From positions 1 to 64,000 of the forward strand of contig VDFB02296704.1 of the NCBI GenBank assembly GCA_007258455.2: a stretch of 64,000 nt of DNA, written 5' to 3'. The first letter of the stretch is position 1, and each line of letters starts with the position of its first letter. The notes under the pieces were generated by a model. The model made no database searches and had not been told where the DNA came from. It was given only the letters and a program-made list of their open reading frames with translations. Both the position numbers and the translations under genes were made by a program. The DNA is from Sequoia sempervirens. Its lineage: Eukaryota; Streptophyta; Pinopsida; Cupressales; Cupressaceae. Shown here piece by piece: positions 8,650-19,855 of the stretch.

Positions 8650-11600
8650 GGTTCAACAGCTGATATGTGGTTTGTTACGACTACCAGTGACTCCAATCTC
8701 TCAAACTGCTTTAAGCTGACTATAAACGGCACATTCCAGTGGTTATGCAATTCCAGCTCCTTCAATAATCTCAATTGTTCTAAACCTTCTATCTTCTCCA
8801 ATTTGTGGCAGTTTTTCAAATCAAGTTTTTGAAGAGAAGTTAATTCTAGAAGACTTGGAAGCGCCTCCAACTCTGGACAGTCACTTATCTTGAGCTCCAT
8901 CAGTGACTTTATGTTTTCTAAAAATTCCATCTTCTTCAATTTGGGGCACATTCGCAAGTCAAATTCTTTAAGAGAAGTTAACTCTGCAAGACATGGAAGC
9001 CCATCTAATTCTGAACAGTCATGTACCCTGAGCTTCTACAATGACTTTATGTTTTCTAAACCTTCCATCTTCTTCAATTTGGGACACATTCGCAAGTCAA
9101 ATTCTTTAAGAGAAGTTAACTCTGCAAGACCTGGAAGCCCATCTAATTCTGAATAGTCATATACAATGAGCTCTTCAACTGATCTTATGTTTTCTAAACC
9201 TTTTATCTTCTCCAATTTGTGACATTCTAACAATTGAAATCTCTTTAGAGAAGTGAGTTTTGGAAGACTTAGAAGTGCCTCCAACTCTGGATAGTCACTT
9301 ATCTTAAAGTCTTCCAGTGATCTTATGTTTTCTAAACCTTCTATTTGCTTCAATTTGTGACACATTCCCAAATCAAATTCTGTAAGAGAAGTTAATTTTG
9401 CAAGACTCGTAAGCCTGTCTAATTCTGGACGGTCATATATCATGAGCTTCTCCAATGATATTATGTTTTCTAAAACTTCTATCTTCTCCAACATACGGCA
9501 TTTTTGCAATTGTAAGTTTTTCAGAAAAGTGGTTTCTTGAAGACTTGGAAGCGCCTTCAACTCTGGACAATCACTTATAGTGAGCTCCTCCAATAATCTT
9601 AGGTTTTCTAAACCTTCTATTTTTTCCAATTTGTGGCACATTTGCAATTTTGTCAGAGAAGTCAATTCTGCAAGACTCGGAAGCCCCTCTAATTCTGAAC
9701 AGTTCTCTATTCTGAGCTCCTCCAGTGATCTTATGTTTTCAAAGCCTTCTATCTTCTCCAACTTATGGAATTTTTCCAATTGAAAGTTTTCTAGAGAAAT
9801 GATTTCATGAAAACTTGGAAGCACCTCCAACTCTGGACAGTCATTTATATTGAGCTTCTTCAATGATGTTAGGTTTTCTAAACCTTCTATTTTTTTCAAT
9901 TTGTGGCGCATTTGCAAGTTAAACTCTTTAAGAGAAGTTAATTCTGCAAGATTGGGAAGCCTCTCTAATTCTGAGCAGTCAATTATTCTGAGCTTCTCCA
10001 GTGATCTTATGTTTTCTAAACTTGGAAGCAATTCCAACTCTGTACAGACACTTATAGTGAGCTCCTTCAATGATCTTAGGTTTTCTAAGCCTTCTATTTT
10101 CTTCAATTTGCGGCACCTTTGCAATTCAAATTTTATAAGAGAAGTTAAATCTGCAAGACTCAGAAGCCCCTCTAATTCTGAACAGTAACTTATATTGAAC
10201 TCCTTCAATGATCTTAAGTTTTCTAAACTTTCTATTTTCTTCAATTTATCGCACATTTCCAACTTAAATTTTTCAAGGGAAGTTAATTCTGCAAGACTCA
10301 GAAGCCCCTCTAATTCTGAACAGTAACTTATATTGAACTCCTTCAATGATCTTAAGTTTTCTAAACTTTCTATTTTCTTCAATTTGTCGCACATTTCCAA
10401 CTTAAATTTTTCAAGGGAAGTTAATTCTGCAAGACTCAGAAGCCCTTCTAATTCTGAACAGTAACTTATATTGAACTCCTTCAATGATCTTAAGTTTTCT
10501 AAACTTTCTATTTTCTTCAATTTGTTGCACATTTCCAATTTAAATTTTTCAAGGGAAGTTAATTCTGCAAGACTCGGAAGCCCCTCTAGTTCTGAACAGT
10601 AACTTATATTGAGCTCCATCAATGATCTTAGGTTTTCTAAACCTTCTACTTTCTTCAATTTGTGGCACCTTTGCAATTCAAAATTTTCAAGATAAGTTAA
10701 TTCTGCAAGACTCGTAAGTCTGTCTAATTCTGCACAGTTATATATCTTGAGCTTCTCCAATGATATGTTTCCTAAACCTTCTATCTTCTTCAACTCGTGT
10801 CATTCTTGCAATTGAAACTATTTTAGAGAAATGGTTTCTTCAAGACTTGGAAGCGCCTCCAACTCTGAACAGTCACTTATATTGAGGTCCTTCAATAATC
10901 TTAGGTTACCTAAACCTTCTATTTTCTTCAATTTGTGGCACCTTTGCAATTCAAATTCCTTAAGAGAAGTTAATTCTGCAAGCCTCAGAAGCTCCTCTAA
11001 TTCTAAATAGCCATATATCCTGAGCTTCTCCAGTGATGTCATACTTTCTAAACCTTCCATCTTCTTCAATTTGGGGCACCAATCCAAATTAAAATTCTTG
11101 AGAGAAATTAATTCTGTGAGACCCAGAAGCCCCTCTAATTTTAGACAGTTACTTATAATGACCATCTTCAGTGATTTCAAATGTTCTAAACTTTGTATCT
11201 TCTCCAATTTGTAGCAACTTCGTAATTCAAATTGTTTTAGAGAAGTAAACTTTGCAAAACATGGAAGCTCGTCTAATTCTGTGCATTCACTTATAGTGAG
11301 CTTCTCCAGCGATTTCAAATGTTCTAAACTTTGTATCTTCTCCAATTTGTTGCACCTTCGCAATTCAAATTGTTTTAGAGAAGTAAACTCTGCAAAACAT
11401 GGAAGACTGTCTAATTCTGTGCATTCACTTATAGTGAGCTTCTCCAGCGATTTCAAATGTTCTAAACTTTGTATCTTCTCCAATTTGTTGCACTTTTTCA
11501 ATTTGAATTCTTTTAGAGAAGTAAACTCTGCAAAACTTGGAAGCACATCTGGCTCTATTCTCAACTTCCGCAACGATCTCAACTCTTGTAGGCCTTCTAT

Positions 11601-12500
11601 TTTATTGACTTTCCTGCTACCTTTCAACTCAATTTTTTCTAAAGATGTTAATTCTGCAAAACACGGAAGGCTATCTAAGTCTTCACAGTTGTATATCTGC
11701 AGATTCTGAAGGTTTTTCAAGCCACGGACACCTCTGATGTCCTTGAGGACATTACAATATCTAACATTTATGGTCTTCAATGTTGGTGGCAGGGTTTCCA
11801 ACTCCCTTAAATCCTTATTCTCTTCAAGATTAAGAGTCTCGAGGAAGGGACAACAATCTCTGCATATTGAAATCTTGGACACTTTCGTTTCATACAGATA
11901 TATCTTCTTGAGCATGTACCCTGACCCAAAACTTACCTCACTGATTGGGGTCCACTGTACTATCAGACTTTGAAGATGGATTAGTGATTTTAGTAAACAC
12001 TTCAATCCTGAACCCTCTATAGTTATATCTCTTAATAAATTAAGATGCTCCACAGAATCCGGAAAAGATTCCAACTTCATACACCAATCAATTTTAAATG
12101 TGGTTAAGGAGGACAAATTCTCAAGAGAGGATGGCAATTTTTTCAAGAAGTTACTCCCTATCTCCAACTTGGTTAACTTGGTTTGTTGAAAGATGTTACC
12201 TGGCAGTTCCTTAAAGCTGGTCCCTGTTAAATAGAACTCTGTTAAGGAACCCACTTCTGGGAGGCGCTACCCTTCCATTTTCCTGCAGTAGTTAAGATTC
12301 AAATACCTGAGCTTTGTCATGTTTTCCAGAATGTGTAACTCTGAATTGATGATGAGCTCTAGGTACCATTTTAAATTAAGATATTTTAGGGGTGTCAGCT
12401 TCTTCGAAGAATCTGGCAGCCTTTTCAGCTTGGCGCAATCACTCAAATTTAGGTGTTGTAAGGAGGGCCCAAACAAGTGTGAAAATGTCTCTAATGACAT
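8650..12500 (-). pseudogene. TNL copy 1: LRR exon, 5'-truncated pseudogene
   Basis: This is a duplicate of the giant LRR exon of the main TNL gene (23579-19975), with the same order of leucine-rich repeats read from 12455 down to 8650. It encodes about 17-18 paired LRR units of the type LENLRSLKELNIS..., which in intact receptors form the ligand- or effector-sensing solenoid. It has at least four in-frame stops relative to the main copy: 12267-12269, 10818-10820, one near 10800, and 9036-9038. No TIR or NBS exon lies upstream. Similarity to the main copy ends at about 12455 (main copy 23579); the bases from 12456 to 12500 read as a different LRR-like start. The final codons are split off by the Copia insertion. 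Confidence 0.9.
10183..10596 (-). repeat. three near-identical 138-bp LRR-coding tandem repeats
   Basis: The segment beginning cagtaacttatattgaact recurs at 10183, 10321 and 10459, exactly 138 bp apart, with only single-base differences visible; a fourth, more diverged unit begins at 10597. Each unit encodes one pair of 23-residue LRRs. The near identity contrasts with the diverged neighbouring units, which points to recent unequal exchange or replication slippage within copy 1. The corresponding run in the main copy is not expanded in this way. Confidence 0.88.
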
Positions 12501-12959
12501 TTTTTGACACTACAAATATGAATAATGGGAAACAATATCAATACCAAATGTATGATAGTCATGAGCAAAAATATCATGAATATGAACATCAATAATGAAT
12601 ATAAGTAGCAATATCAAGTAATGGGCAGCAAAATCAGAAGTTATAGTGCAGAAAACTCATAAGTTATAGGACAAAAACTAAAGCACGAGGAGGATGCAAA
12701 GGCAACCTTTGGTATGTGTTGACAAAATTCTCAAGACAAACCATGAAGGACAACAATGAGCAATGCTAGGGCTAACCAAATGTTAAATGTCTAGACCATG
12801 AGAAAATGAAAGACAGTGATTAAATTTTTTATGATTGTGAAACATTGACAATGTTGGTCCTCATATTGTAGGTTCTTTATGACTATGTTTTTCATGGACA
12901 ATGTTGTTAGCAAGATTTGAATGTGAGTTCATATTATCTCATATTATAATGAAGACACT
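12501..12959. other. spacer, no gene recognised
   Basis: The sequence beyond the broken 5' end of TNL copy 1 has no supported reading frame, no splice-consistent exon and no terminal repeat that I can see. It is ordinary A/T-rich spacer leading into a degenerate minisatellite. Confidence 0.5.
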
Positions 12960-13530
12960 CAAAGACCAAGAGAAAGGGAAAACATCATCTAGAATACACA
13001 TGAACACATGAATCATGAAGACTACATGTGAACACATGAATTATACATTACATGCATGAAGCATACATGTGAATACATGTAATACATGAAATATACACAA
13101 GAAGCATGAAGTATACAAGTGAATACATGAAGTATTCACATGAATCATGAAGAATACATGTGAACACATTAATTATTCATTGGAAGCATACTCGTTAATA
13201 CACAAAATACATTAATTATACATGTCAATAAGTGAAGCACAAGTACTCAAATACACGTAAGTCATGAAGTATACACATGAATACAAAGTATAAGAATGAA
13301 AACACGTAAGTCACAAAATATGCATTGGAATACACATAGTGACAAAGTATACATGTAAGTTGTATACACTTGAATACCTATAATTCATAGGTTTCAAGTC
13401 ATGAAGTATACATACGAATACACATTACAAGTCACAAAGTATTTAAAAAGTATTCACATGTATACACATAAGTCACAAAGTATGAATACACATAAGTCAC
13501 CAATATACACATGAAAGACACACTCATATA
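12960..13530. repeat. degenerate minisatellite of ATACA / CATGAA / AAGTATACA words
   Basis: The words aatacaca, catgaag, aagtcacaaagtat and atacatgtgaa recur every 15-35 bp over about 570 bp, in changing order. It looks like an old, scrambled tandem array. There are no long open frames, and no function is claimed. Confidence 0.6.
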
Positions 13531-16500
13531 GAAATTCATTATTGGCCTACTTAAGAAGAAGGATAAATAGTTTATTGAAGAAGCTAACAGGCTAATTAGA
13601 CTTAACTATAGGAGTGTTTAGATAATTAAATGTCTACTAAATAAAATTTATCATGAATGTTAAAAATCTATAGGAATGTGTGAAAATTTTAATGTAATAA
13701 AAATCAACAACAATTATTTAAGCATTAGATGTAAACAATGCCCATGCCTACAACATTGAAGCATACAATTTACACAATACACATGATAATTCATTCAAGA
13801 ATGGTAGTGGTAAGATAATATTTGCATTAAAATCAAAAAGTTGTAAGGCTATACAATGATATATGTCAATAAAAGTATATAATATATCCAATAAAGTCAT
13901 ACATGCTTACTACAAAAGAGCCATATCGACATAAAATGTCACATGTATCAATAATACAAAACATATGTTCAAAAATTCCACGTAGGCATACAAAAAATGA
14001 CTAATACATATTCATTTCCCACTAGGAGAAGGAAATAGACCACATGATGCCTTTCACAATTGGTTGGATGGAGTGTCTATTGATTCTTTTGTATTTTGAA
14101 TGTGCCCACTAGTCCTCCTCTCTTCACTCATCTATAGTTTCAACTGATACAATCAAAAGTACAGATGTAAATATATATAAATTGAATTATGGAATGACAT
14201 ATAACAAAATAATCACTTATCGCATATAAATAATCATCACTCATTTACAACATTACCACGTTGAGGATCTGAAGTGACAACGACTTGTAGCAACCATCAA
14301 TATAACAATTAAATCAATATAACAATTAAATTACATACAAGTATCATGAAAATTTTCAATAATATACCATAGAAGGGAAAATATAATATCAAATTGAATA
14401 ATCTTTCTCAAACCTCTCTTAAAGCATCAAAACTTCCTATTGTTGAAGCTACTCCCTGGTCCATCGTGTCAACAACATCGCAAGGCCTGTCTCAAGTCAA
14501 CATTTGAAAATGAAACAACAAATATGAACTTTTTATCACTTTCATTAGTTTCTTTATTTAATTAAAAGCATAGACAAGACAATGAACTTTTTGAAAAAAT
14601 GCCTCAAAGTAATTTGGTCTCATGGTGATGCTAAGAAACTAGAGTTTATAAAAATGTTTAAAAAACTAGAACAAACAATACAATGATTCTTGCAAATAGT
14701 TTTTAAAGGACAACATGTGACAAAAGATAAGGGTTTTGAACCTTGTTGAAGCCATGGCATAATGGTCGCACAACAATATAGTATAAATCTTATTAAAGAA
14801 AAGCTTAATTTAGATAAAAATGGGCTCTTTTGTTTTGACCTGGTTATACAACCACATGGGAAAAATTTTGTTGATGATTAGGACTGCCTTAAAGCATTGA
14901 TACACGTGTATGAATCCCATTGTGGGCCACTTTCTCAATGCATAATGAAACACATGAATTGTATAAAACATAATAGTAATAGAGGTATTGGTTTGGACAT
15001 CATGGTTGAAGTTTCATTTGAGACATGCTTTCAAATATCATGCTTCATACAAGGAATCCAACTCAATATACATAAACATGCACCCTTACACTTCATTTTT
15101 AAAAAAAATGGATACAAGGATAATGACCATGACCATAAGGGGCATAGGTATAAGGGTAGCTCATGAGTAAGATGCAAAAAATTGTTGCAGTCACTGTGAT
15201 AGAATAAGTATGACAGTGAGAAGCTATATTTGCAAACTTCAAGTGAACTCATTATTCTTGATCACAAGAATAGTCCAAATCATGCATCATCAAGAAATAT
15301 TAATAATAGTTGTTGCTAGCACAATACCCAGGATGGACAATCATATTTTGCTTGTTTGGAAATATGAAATAGTGGATGTAAGTGTCCTATATTTTAAGGG
15401 AGATGATGTCAACAATTGTGAAGATACAGATGAGTTCAAAGAAAAGAAGGCTTGTCAATTTTCTCAGACTATAGTTAAAAAAAACACATGAGGTAGTTAT
15501 GAATGTAATTGGAAAGATGACCTCCTATATAGAAGAGACCATGATACTTGCATTAGCAAGACAACAAACAAAGGTTGGTTAGGCTACAATGTGGGTGTTT
15601 CTATTTCGCTTGGCAGACGTTTTTATTGTAGGTTGTGTATTTTTCAAGTATAGACCTAGATCTTATATGGACTCAAAAATTAAATCCATCTTGGCCCAAT
15701 ACACACCTCTTAATAGCCAAGGAGAGACTCCCAATCATGTTCATAAAGAATGGTAAATGGACACTACATGAGGTTTTCCAATGGTAATGATAAATGGACT
15801 ATGAGATCTAATGGTGGAATGTCATAAATAGGCATAAAATCCTAGCATAACATGGACAGAGGGTAGAAATTCCACAAAGGGGTGAAGATAGTGAGAAGTC
15901 AACTCTAGGATAGAGTAGAAAAGATAGTCAAATGAAACATCTTCAATGTTTGAGAACATATTACACTCAAAAAAGGGTGATACATTGTTGTTTTCTGAGA
16001 AGTAATATGCATCCACAATCACCAAAGAGAGAGAAACAAGCATTGCAAGGGAAATTGGAACATAAAGAAGTTAAACTAATTGAGAATGGAGATTTTAAGA
16101 ACTGAAAAGAAGGAAGATAGAGGCTCAAATGCAACTCAAGAGTGATAATAACATCAAGTTATTAAGAGTTAAATTCAAATAGAAGTTTGAGAGTATGAAT
16201 GTAAGGCAAATGAGTTGATGGAGCTTGGGCACATGAGGATGAAGAAAATTCCTTCTACAACACAAATAGGAGGTTGAAAGGCTAGGAAAAAAACTAGAGG
16301 AAAAGGAATTTGAGGTCCAAAATATCAGAAGCAATCTCCTAATATAATCTCGGGAAGATAGAATTGAGAATGCTAGTAAAGAACTCAAGATAATCCTTGA
16401 AACGTGCTTGGTCAAGGCCAATGAAGAGGCTATAACCATGTCAATGGTATTAGAGAATGTTCAATCTTATGACATGCCCTTGAGATCTAAAAACACAATC

Positions 16501-17160
16501 ACATAACACAATAATTTATAATGCCTCTATAGATAGATGCTAATTGAATGAACTACATGGATTGATCTCAAACAGTAAAAATGACAGTTCTCAATCATAA
16601 AGAAGACACTTTCATCAAAGAAAAAGCTATAAGATAGAAAAAATAATATGCGAAAAGGTTTGAGTCTAAAAGGAAAGTAAAAATGACAAGTTCAAAGCCA
16701 AAATATATGATGCATTATTTAAAAGACTAGTGAATTATCCTACACCCATCACTTTAAAGAAGCTAGTTATCTAATTTCATGTAGTTTCAAGCATTATTTT
16801 AGAATTGTACATGAAAATTTACCAAAACTAGCTAACGTTGTTTTACAACACTATTAATGAATGAAGGTTACCTGAGTGAAAATTGTTTAAGGACGTGAAT
16901 AGTGGGGTTTCGAGGTTGAAGGTCTACCAACAAACTGTTTGACATCCAAAGCATGTTATTAGACAAACATTCAAATAACATTCAACTATTCACATGCAAT
17001 AATTATATTTAATACTAATTGCATACCTATGAACTCAACGCAAAAAAAAAGTGTTTGCAAGAATGGTGCATTTATCATGAACACTTTGACCCTAAATTTT
17101 CATCATATTGATTTGACTAATTTAGTTATTCTTACATTTCAAAATACAACTTAATAATCA
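13531..17160. other. spacer with decayed coding-like fragments, family unknown
   Basis: No intact gene is seen. A minus-strand patch near 14415-14510 reads like protein (CDVVDTMDQGVASTIGSFDA) but is short. On the plus strand near 16100-16430, lysine/glutamate-rich heptad-like residues with stops look like a decayed coiled-coil segment. Frames at 14897-15166 and 15210-15491 have no recognisable domain. The whole could be one or more old transposons, but I could not identify termini. Confidence 0.3.
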
Positions 17161-17187
17161 AAATTGAATGAACTTGCTAAATCTTAG

Positions 17188-17511
17188 CTAGGTATCGATG
17201 CCAAATGTTTCATTCAATAATGCATCTGTCATAACCATATGCTCTGCAATTGATGTATGTTGTCTAGATGCATCCAAAACACTATCACCATCATACATGC
17301 AAATAACACCACAAGAGTTACAATGGTGGGGTGTAACTTCAGGCATAGAAGTCTCGTCCACTTTAGGCTCAACTAGAGGCCTTGCACACTGTATAATGCT
17401 TTGAGTGAGCGATCTAATCAACTCCAGTGTGTCCACCTCGACATTGTCCTTCACAATAGAAGGAATGAAGACATGCTCCACAATGGATTTCGCCAAGGGT
17501 TTTGGTTCCAA
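17188..17511 (-). CDS. unrecognised 107-codon open frame, possible exon
   Basis: I do not recognise this protein. The composition is not low-complexity, and it contains a CNSCGVICMYDGD stretch with three cysteines and several acidic residues, so it reads more like a real exon than a chance frame. It begins with MEPKPLAKS and ends with a TAG stop at 17188. Flanking sequence is A/T-rich. It may be a fragment of a transposon gene or a decayed host exon. No neighbour supports a function. Confidence 0.25.
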   Translation of the reverse strand: MEPKPLAKSIVEHVFIPSIVKDNVEVDTLELIRSLTQSIIQCARPLVEPKVDETSMPEVTPHHCNSCGVICMYDGDSVLDASRQHTSIAEHMVMTDALLNETFGIDT

Positions 17512-17519
17512 CTGTGGAT

Positions 17520-19360
17520 TACGTCATGCACTCAATCTATCATGTGTGGAGCCCCCACCTCTACCCTGAAAGTCTAAAATGTCAAAATAATTTGGCACCA
17601 TATTGAGTACAAAATCACAATAGAGTTTCCTTAAAAAATACTATGGTACCTCATAGTTATTGCATGGAGGTTGGTAAAAAATCATCCACCACCACTCTCA
17701 AAAATTATTTTTATTAATTCATGGTAGCACCAATGGATGGGGAACCTCCTACATGCATGCCATAAAGGAGTGTTGGTTCTTGGGTCTGTAAAAGGGGCAC
17801 ACAAGTTGAATTTGCTATTTTTTTTCTTTTTTTCACATCTGCATATAAAAGTCCCCACTAGCATAAAAAAAAATTAATTCATATTTAATACACAAATGAT
17901 TTTAGATAATTTTATAATTAAATATCTCACCTTTATTACTTTGACTGAATTTATTTTGATAAATATAGAAAACATTTATAATTATTGATTTAACCTAATG
18001 TAAATCTTTAAATATTTTATGACTAAAAGTTCTCTTTGACATACTATATTATTATTTATGTTATTGTATTGTTTAAAGTCATTTTTAACTCCCTTAAATG
18101 AAAAACCAATTGCCTTCTTATTAATGACATTGTGTATAAAAATTTTGTTCAATATTTTTTTTTGGAAGGTTTGAGATGTCAAATTCTATAAATTTCTCAA
18201 TATATTTTATAACTAGTATTGATAGAATATTAAATTATATTGGTTTATAATAATTTTAGTAATATTTTTATTTATAATTTATAATTTTTTATATTAATTT
18301 GTTTGGTGTTTTTGTATAATAATATCTTAATTATATTCATAAAATATGGGGAGATATAACGATGATTTTCTTAAGAGTTATTTTATTTACTCAATTAATG
18401 GTTTACATGTTGTATTTAAAGATATTAGAAATTATCTTTAAAAAAAAAGTGTGATAATTGATATTGATAGAGTTTTAAATTTTATGGGTTTCTAACAATA
18501 TTAATAATATTTTTTAAAAAATTATATTATTTTCTGTTTAGTGTATTTTTATTTTTATTATAATATCTCAAATATATTTGTAAAATGTGGAGACATATAA
18601 TAATGAATTATTTCAGTTTCTTTCATATTTATTTTATTTACTCAATTAATAACACTACTAATATAGAAAAAAGTGTGTAAAAGACATTAAAAAATATCAT
18701 TATGGAGACATCCATTTTTTTATTAGATTTGTAATTTAAATAGAATGCCTCAAGAGAATGATATCTAAAAATTATGGGTTAATATTTAGTACACTTTTCA
18801 AAGTAAAAATAGAACAAAATAATTATGAAAATAATGAATGTTAGCTTTTTCAAAAATTATATTAAAAGTTAAATAAAATAAAAAAATACTTTGCAGATAA
18901 AATAAAATAAACAACTTATGAATAATAAAATAATTTATAAAATCAAAATCCAAATTTATATGCCCATGCAATAAATAAAATAATTATATAAGTGAAAAAA
19001 GAGAAAACTATTAAATTCACATTGATATCTCTCAAGCTTTCTTAAATAAATGTATTTAAGATATCTATACTAGATAATTATTTAAAAAATAGATACATAA
19101 TTAATAATAAACTTTATAGCTATTTTACAATATAATTTTTTATATAAATAAAATTTGTTATGCCTATTACTTTTAAAAGCTTTAAAAATTAGTAAAAACC
19201 TTTCACTAAATATAGAAAACCACACTTTTTTTTCACTATAATCCCCCTTTCTTCAATTATACTTCAACTTCATTCTCCTTTTATGAATATCAATATTTAT
19301 AAAATCATTCTATTTCAAATATTTTTAAACTTAAAATCAAAGAATTAAATAAAACTACAT
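17520..19360. other. AT-rich spacer downstream of the TNL gene
   Basis: This is strongly A/T-rich sequence with no supported gene, terminal repeat or RNA. It should contain the 3' untranslated region of the minus-strand TNL gene just below 19361, but I could not point to a convincing polyadenylation signal. An additional small 3' exon cannot be excluded. Confidence 0.45.
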
Positions 19361-19855
19361 TTAATAAAAAGATATACAATTAATTACCTTTGAAAAAGCC
19401 TCTACTATGCTCCCCTGTTCGCCCGTCACTAACCATGCCGCTTCCACTTTTACTTTAACATCCTCGCCCTTGCTATTCCATGCAAAAATACGGTCCTCAA
19501 AAATACGGTCGTCGTCTGACGACCAAGGCCACGTTGAAAGTTGTGTGAAGACACCCATCCATACCCATTTTCCTTCACCCAATTCGGTATTAAAACAAGC
19601 GTAAGGTGATTCCAATTCTGTAGAGAAGCATACGTCGGGATAAAGACAATCTATAGTCAAACATATCAGAATGGAATTGGCATTCGCCGGACTGGCCGGC
19701 CTCCTCAATTCTAAGTGCTTTCTTCCATAGTAGTCAACTTCGACCACATGAGAGTAGTCAAGAACAGAGACATTTGGCAACCCTTCAAAGAAGTTTTTCA
19801 GGGAGCCCACATCACATGATGCCCTGGTGCATATCATCACTTTCTCTGGCCATTT
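19361..19855 (-). CDS. TNL copy 2, exon 6: post-LRR C-terminal domain
   Basis: The exon begins after the acceptor TGTGCAG at 19862-19856 and reads KWPEKVMICTRA..., then a beta-rich domain with RRPASPANA and GKWVWMGVFTQ blocks. It follows the LRR exon in phase 0. Comparable post-LRR domains occur at the end of many TNL receptors and help recognise effectors; assignment to that class is by position and composition. It ends at the stop 19361-19363. A possible donor (AAG/GTAATT at 19387-19386) would allow a further exon, so the true C terminus is uncertain. The exon is duplicated, broken, at 3351-3650. Confidence 0.75.
   Translation of the reverse strand, partial: KWPEKVMICTRASCDVGSLKNFFEGLPNVSVLDYSHVVEVDYYGRKHLELRRPASPANANSILICLTIDCLYPDVCFSTELESPYACFNTELGEGKWVWMGVFTQLSTWPWSSDDDRIFEDRIFAWNSKGEDVKVKVEAAWLVTGEQGSIVEAFSKVINCISFY

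Noticed and set aside
9580..10188. Plus-strand serine/leucine/asparagine-rich open frames opposite the LRR repeats (also 8890-9156, 11281-11709, 20212-20559, 21946-22329 and 22411-22824)
   Set aside because: They are antisense shadows of the 138-bp LRR repeats and repeat the same phrase each period; no independent coding signal.
12960..13530. CRISPR-like array
   Set aside because: Repeats are degenerate and unevenly spaced, and the genome is a plant nuclear one.
15822..16439. Minus-strand hydrophobic open frames
   Set aside because: No domain or splice context; the plus strand looks like decayed coiled-coil coding sequence, which would give such complements.
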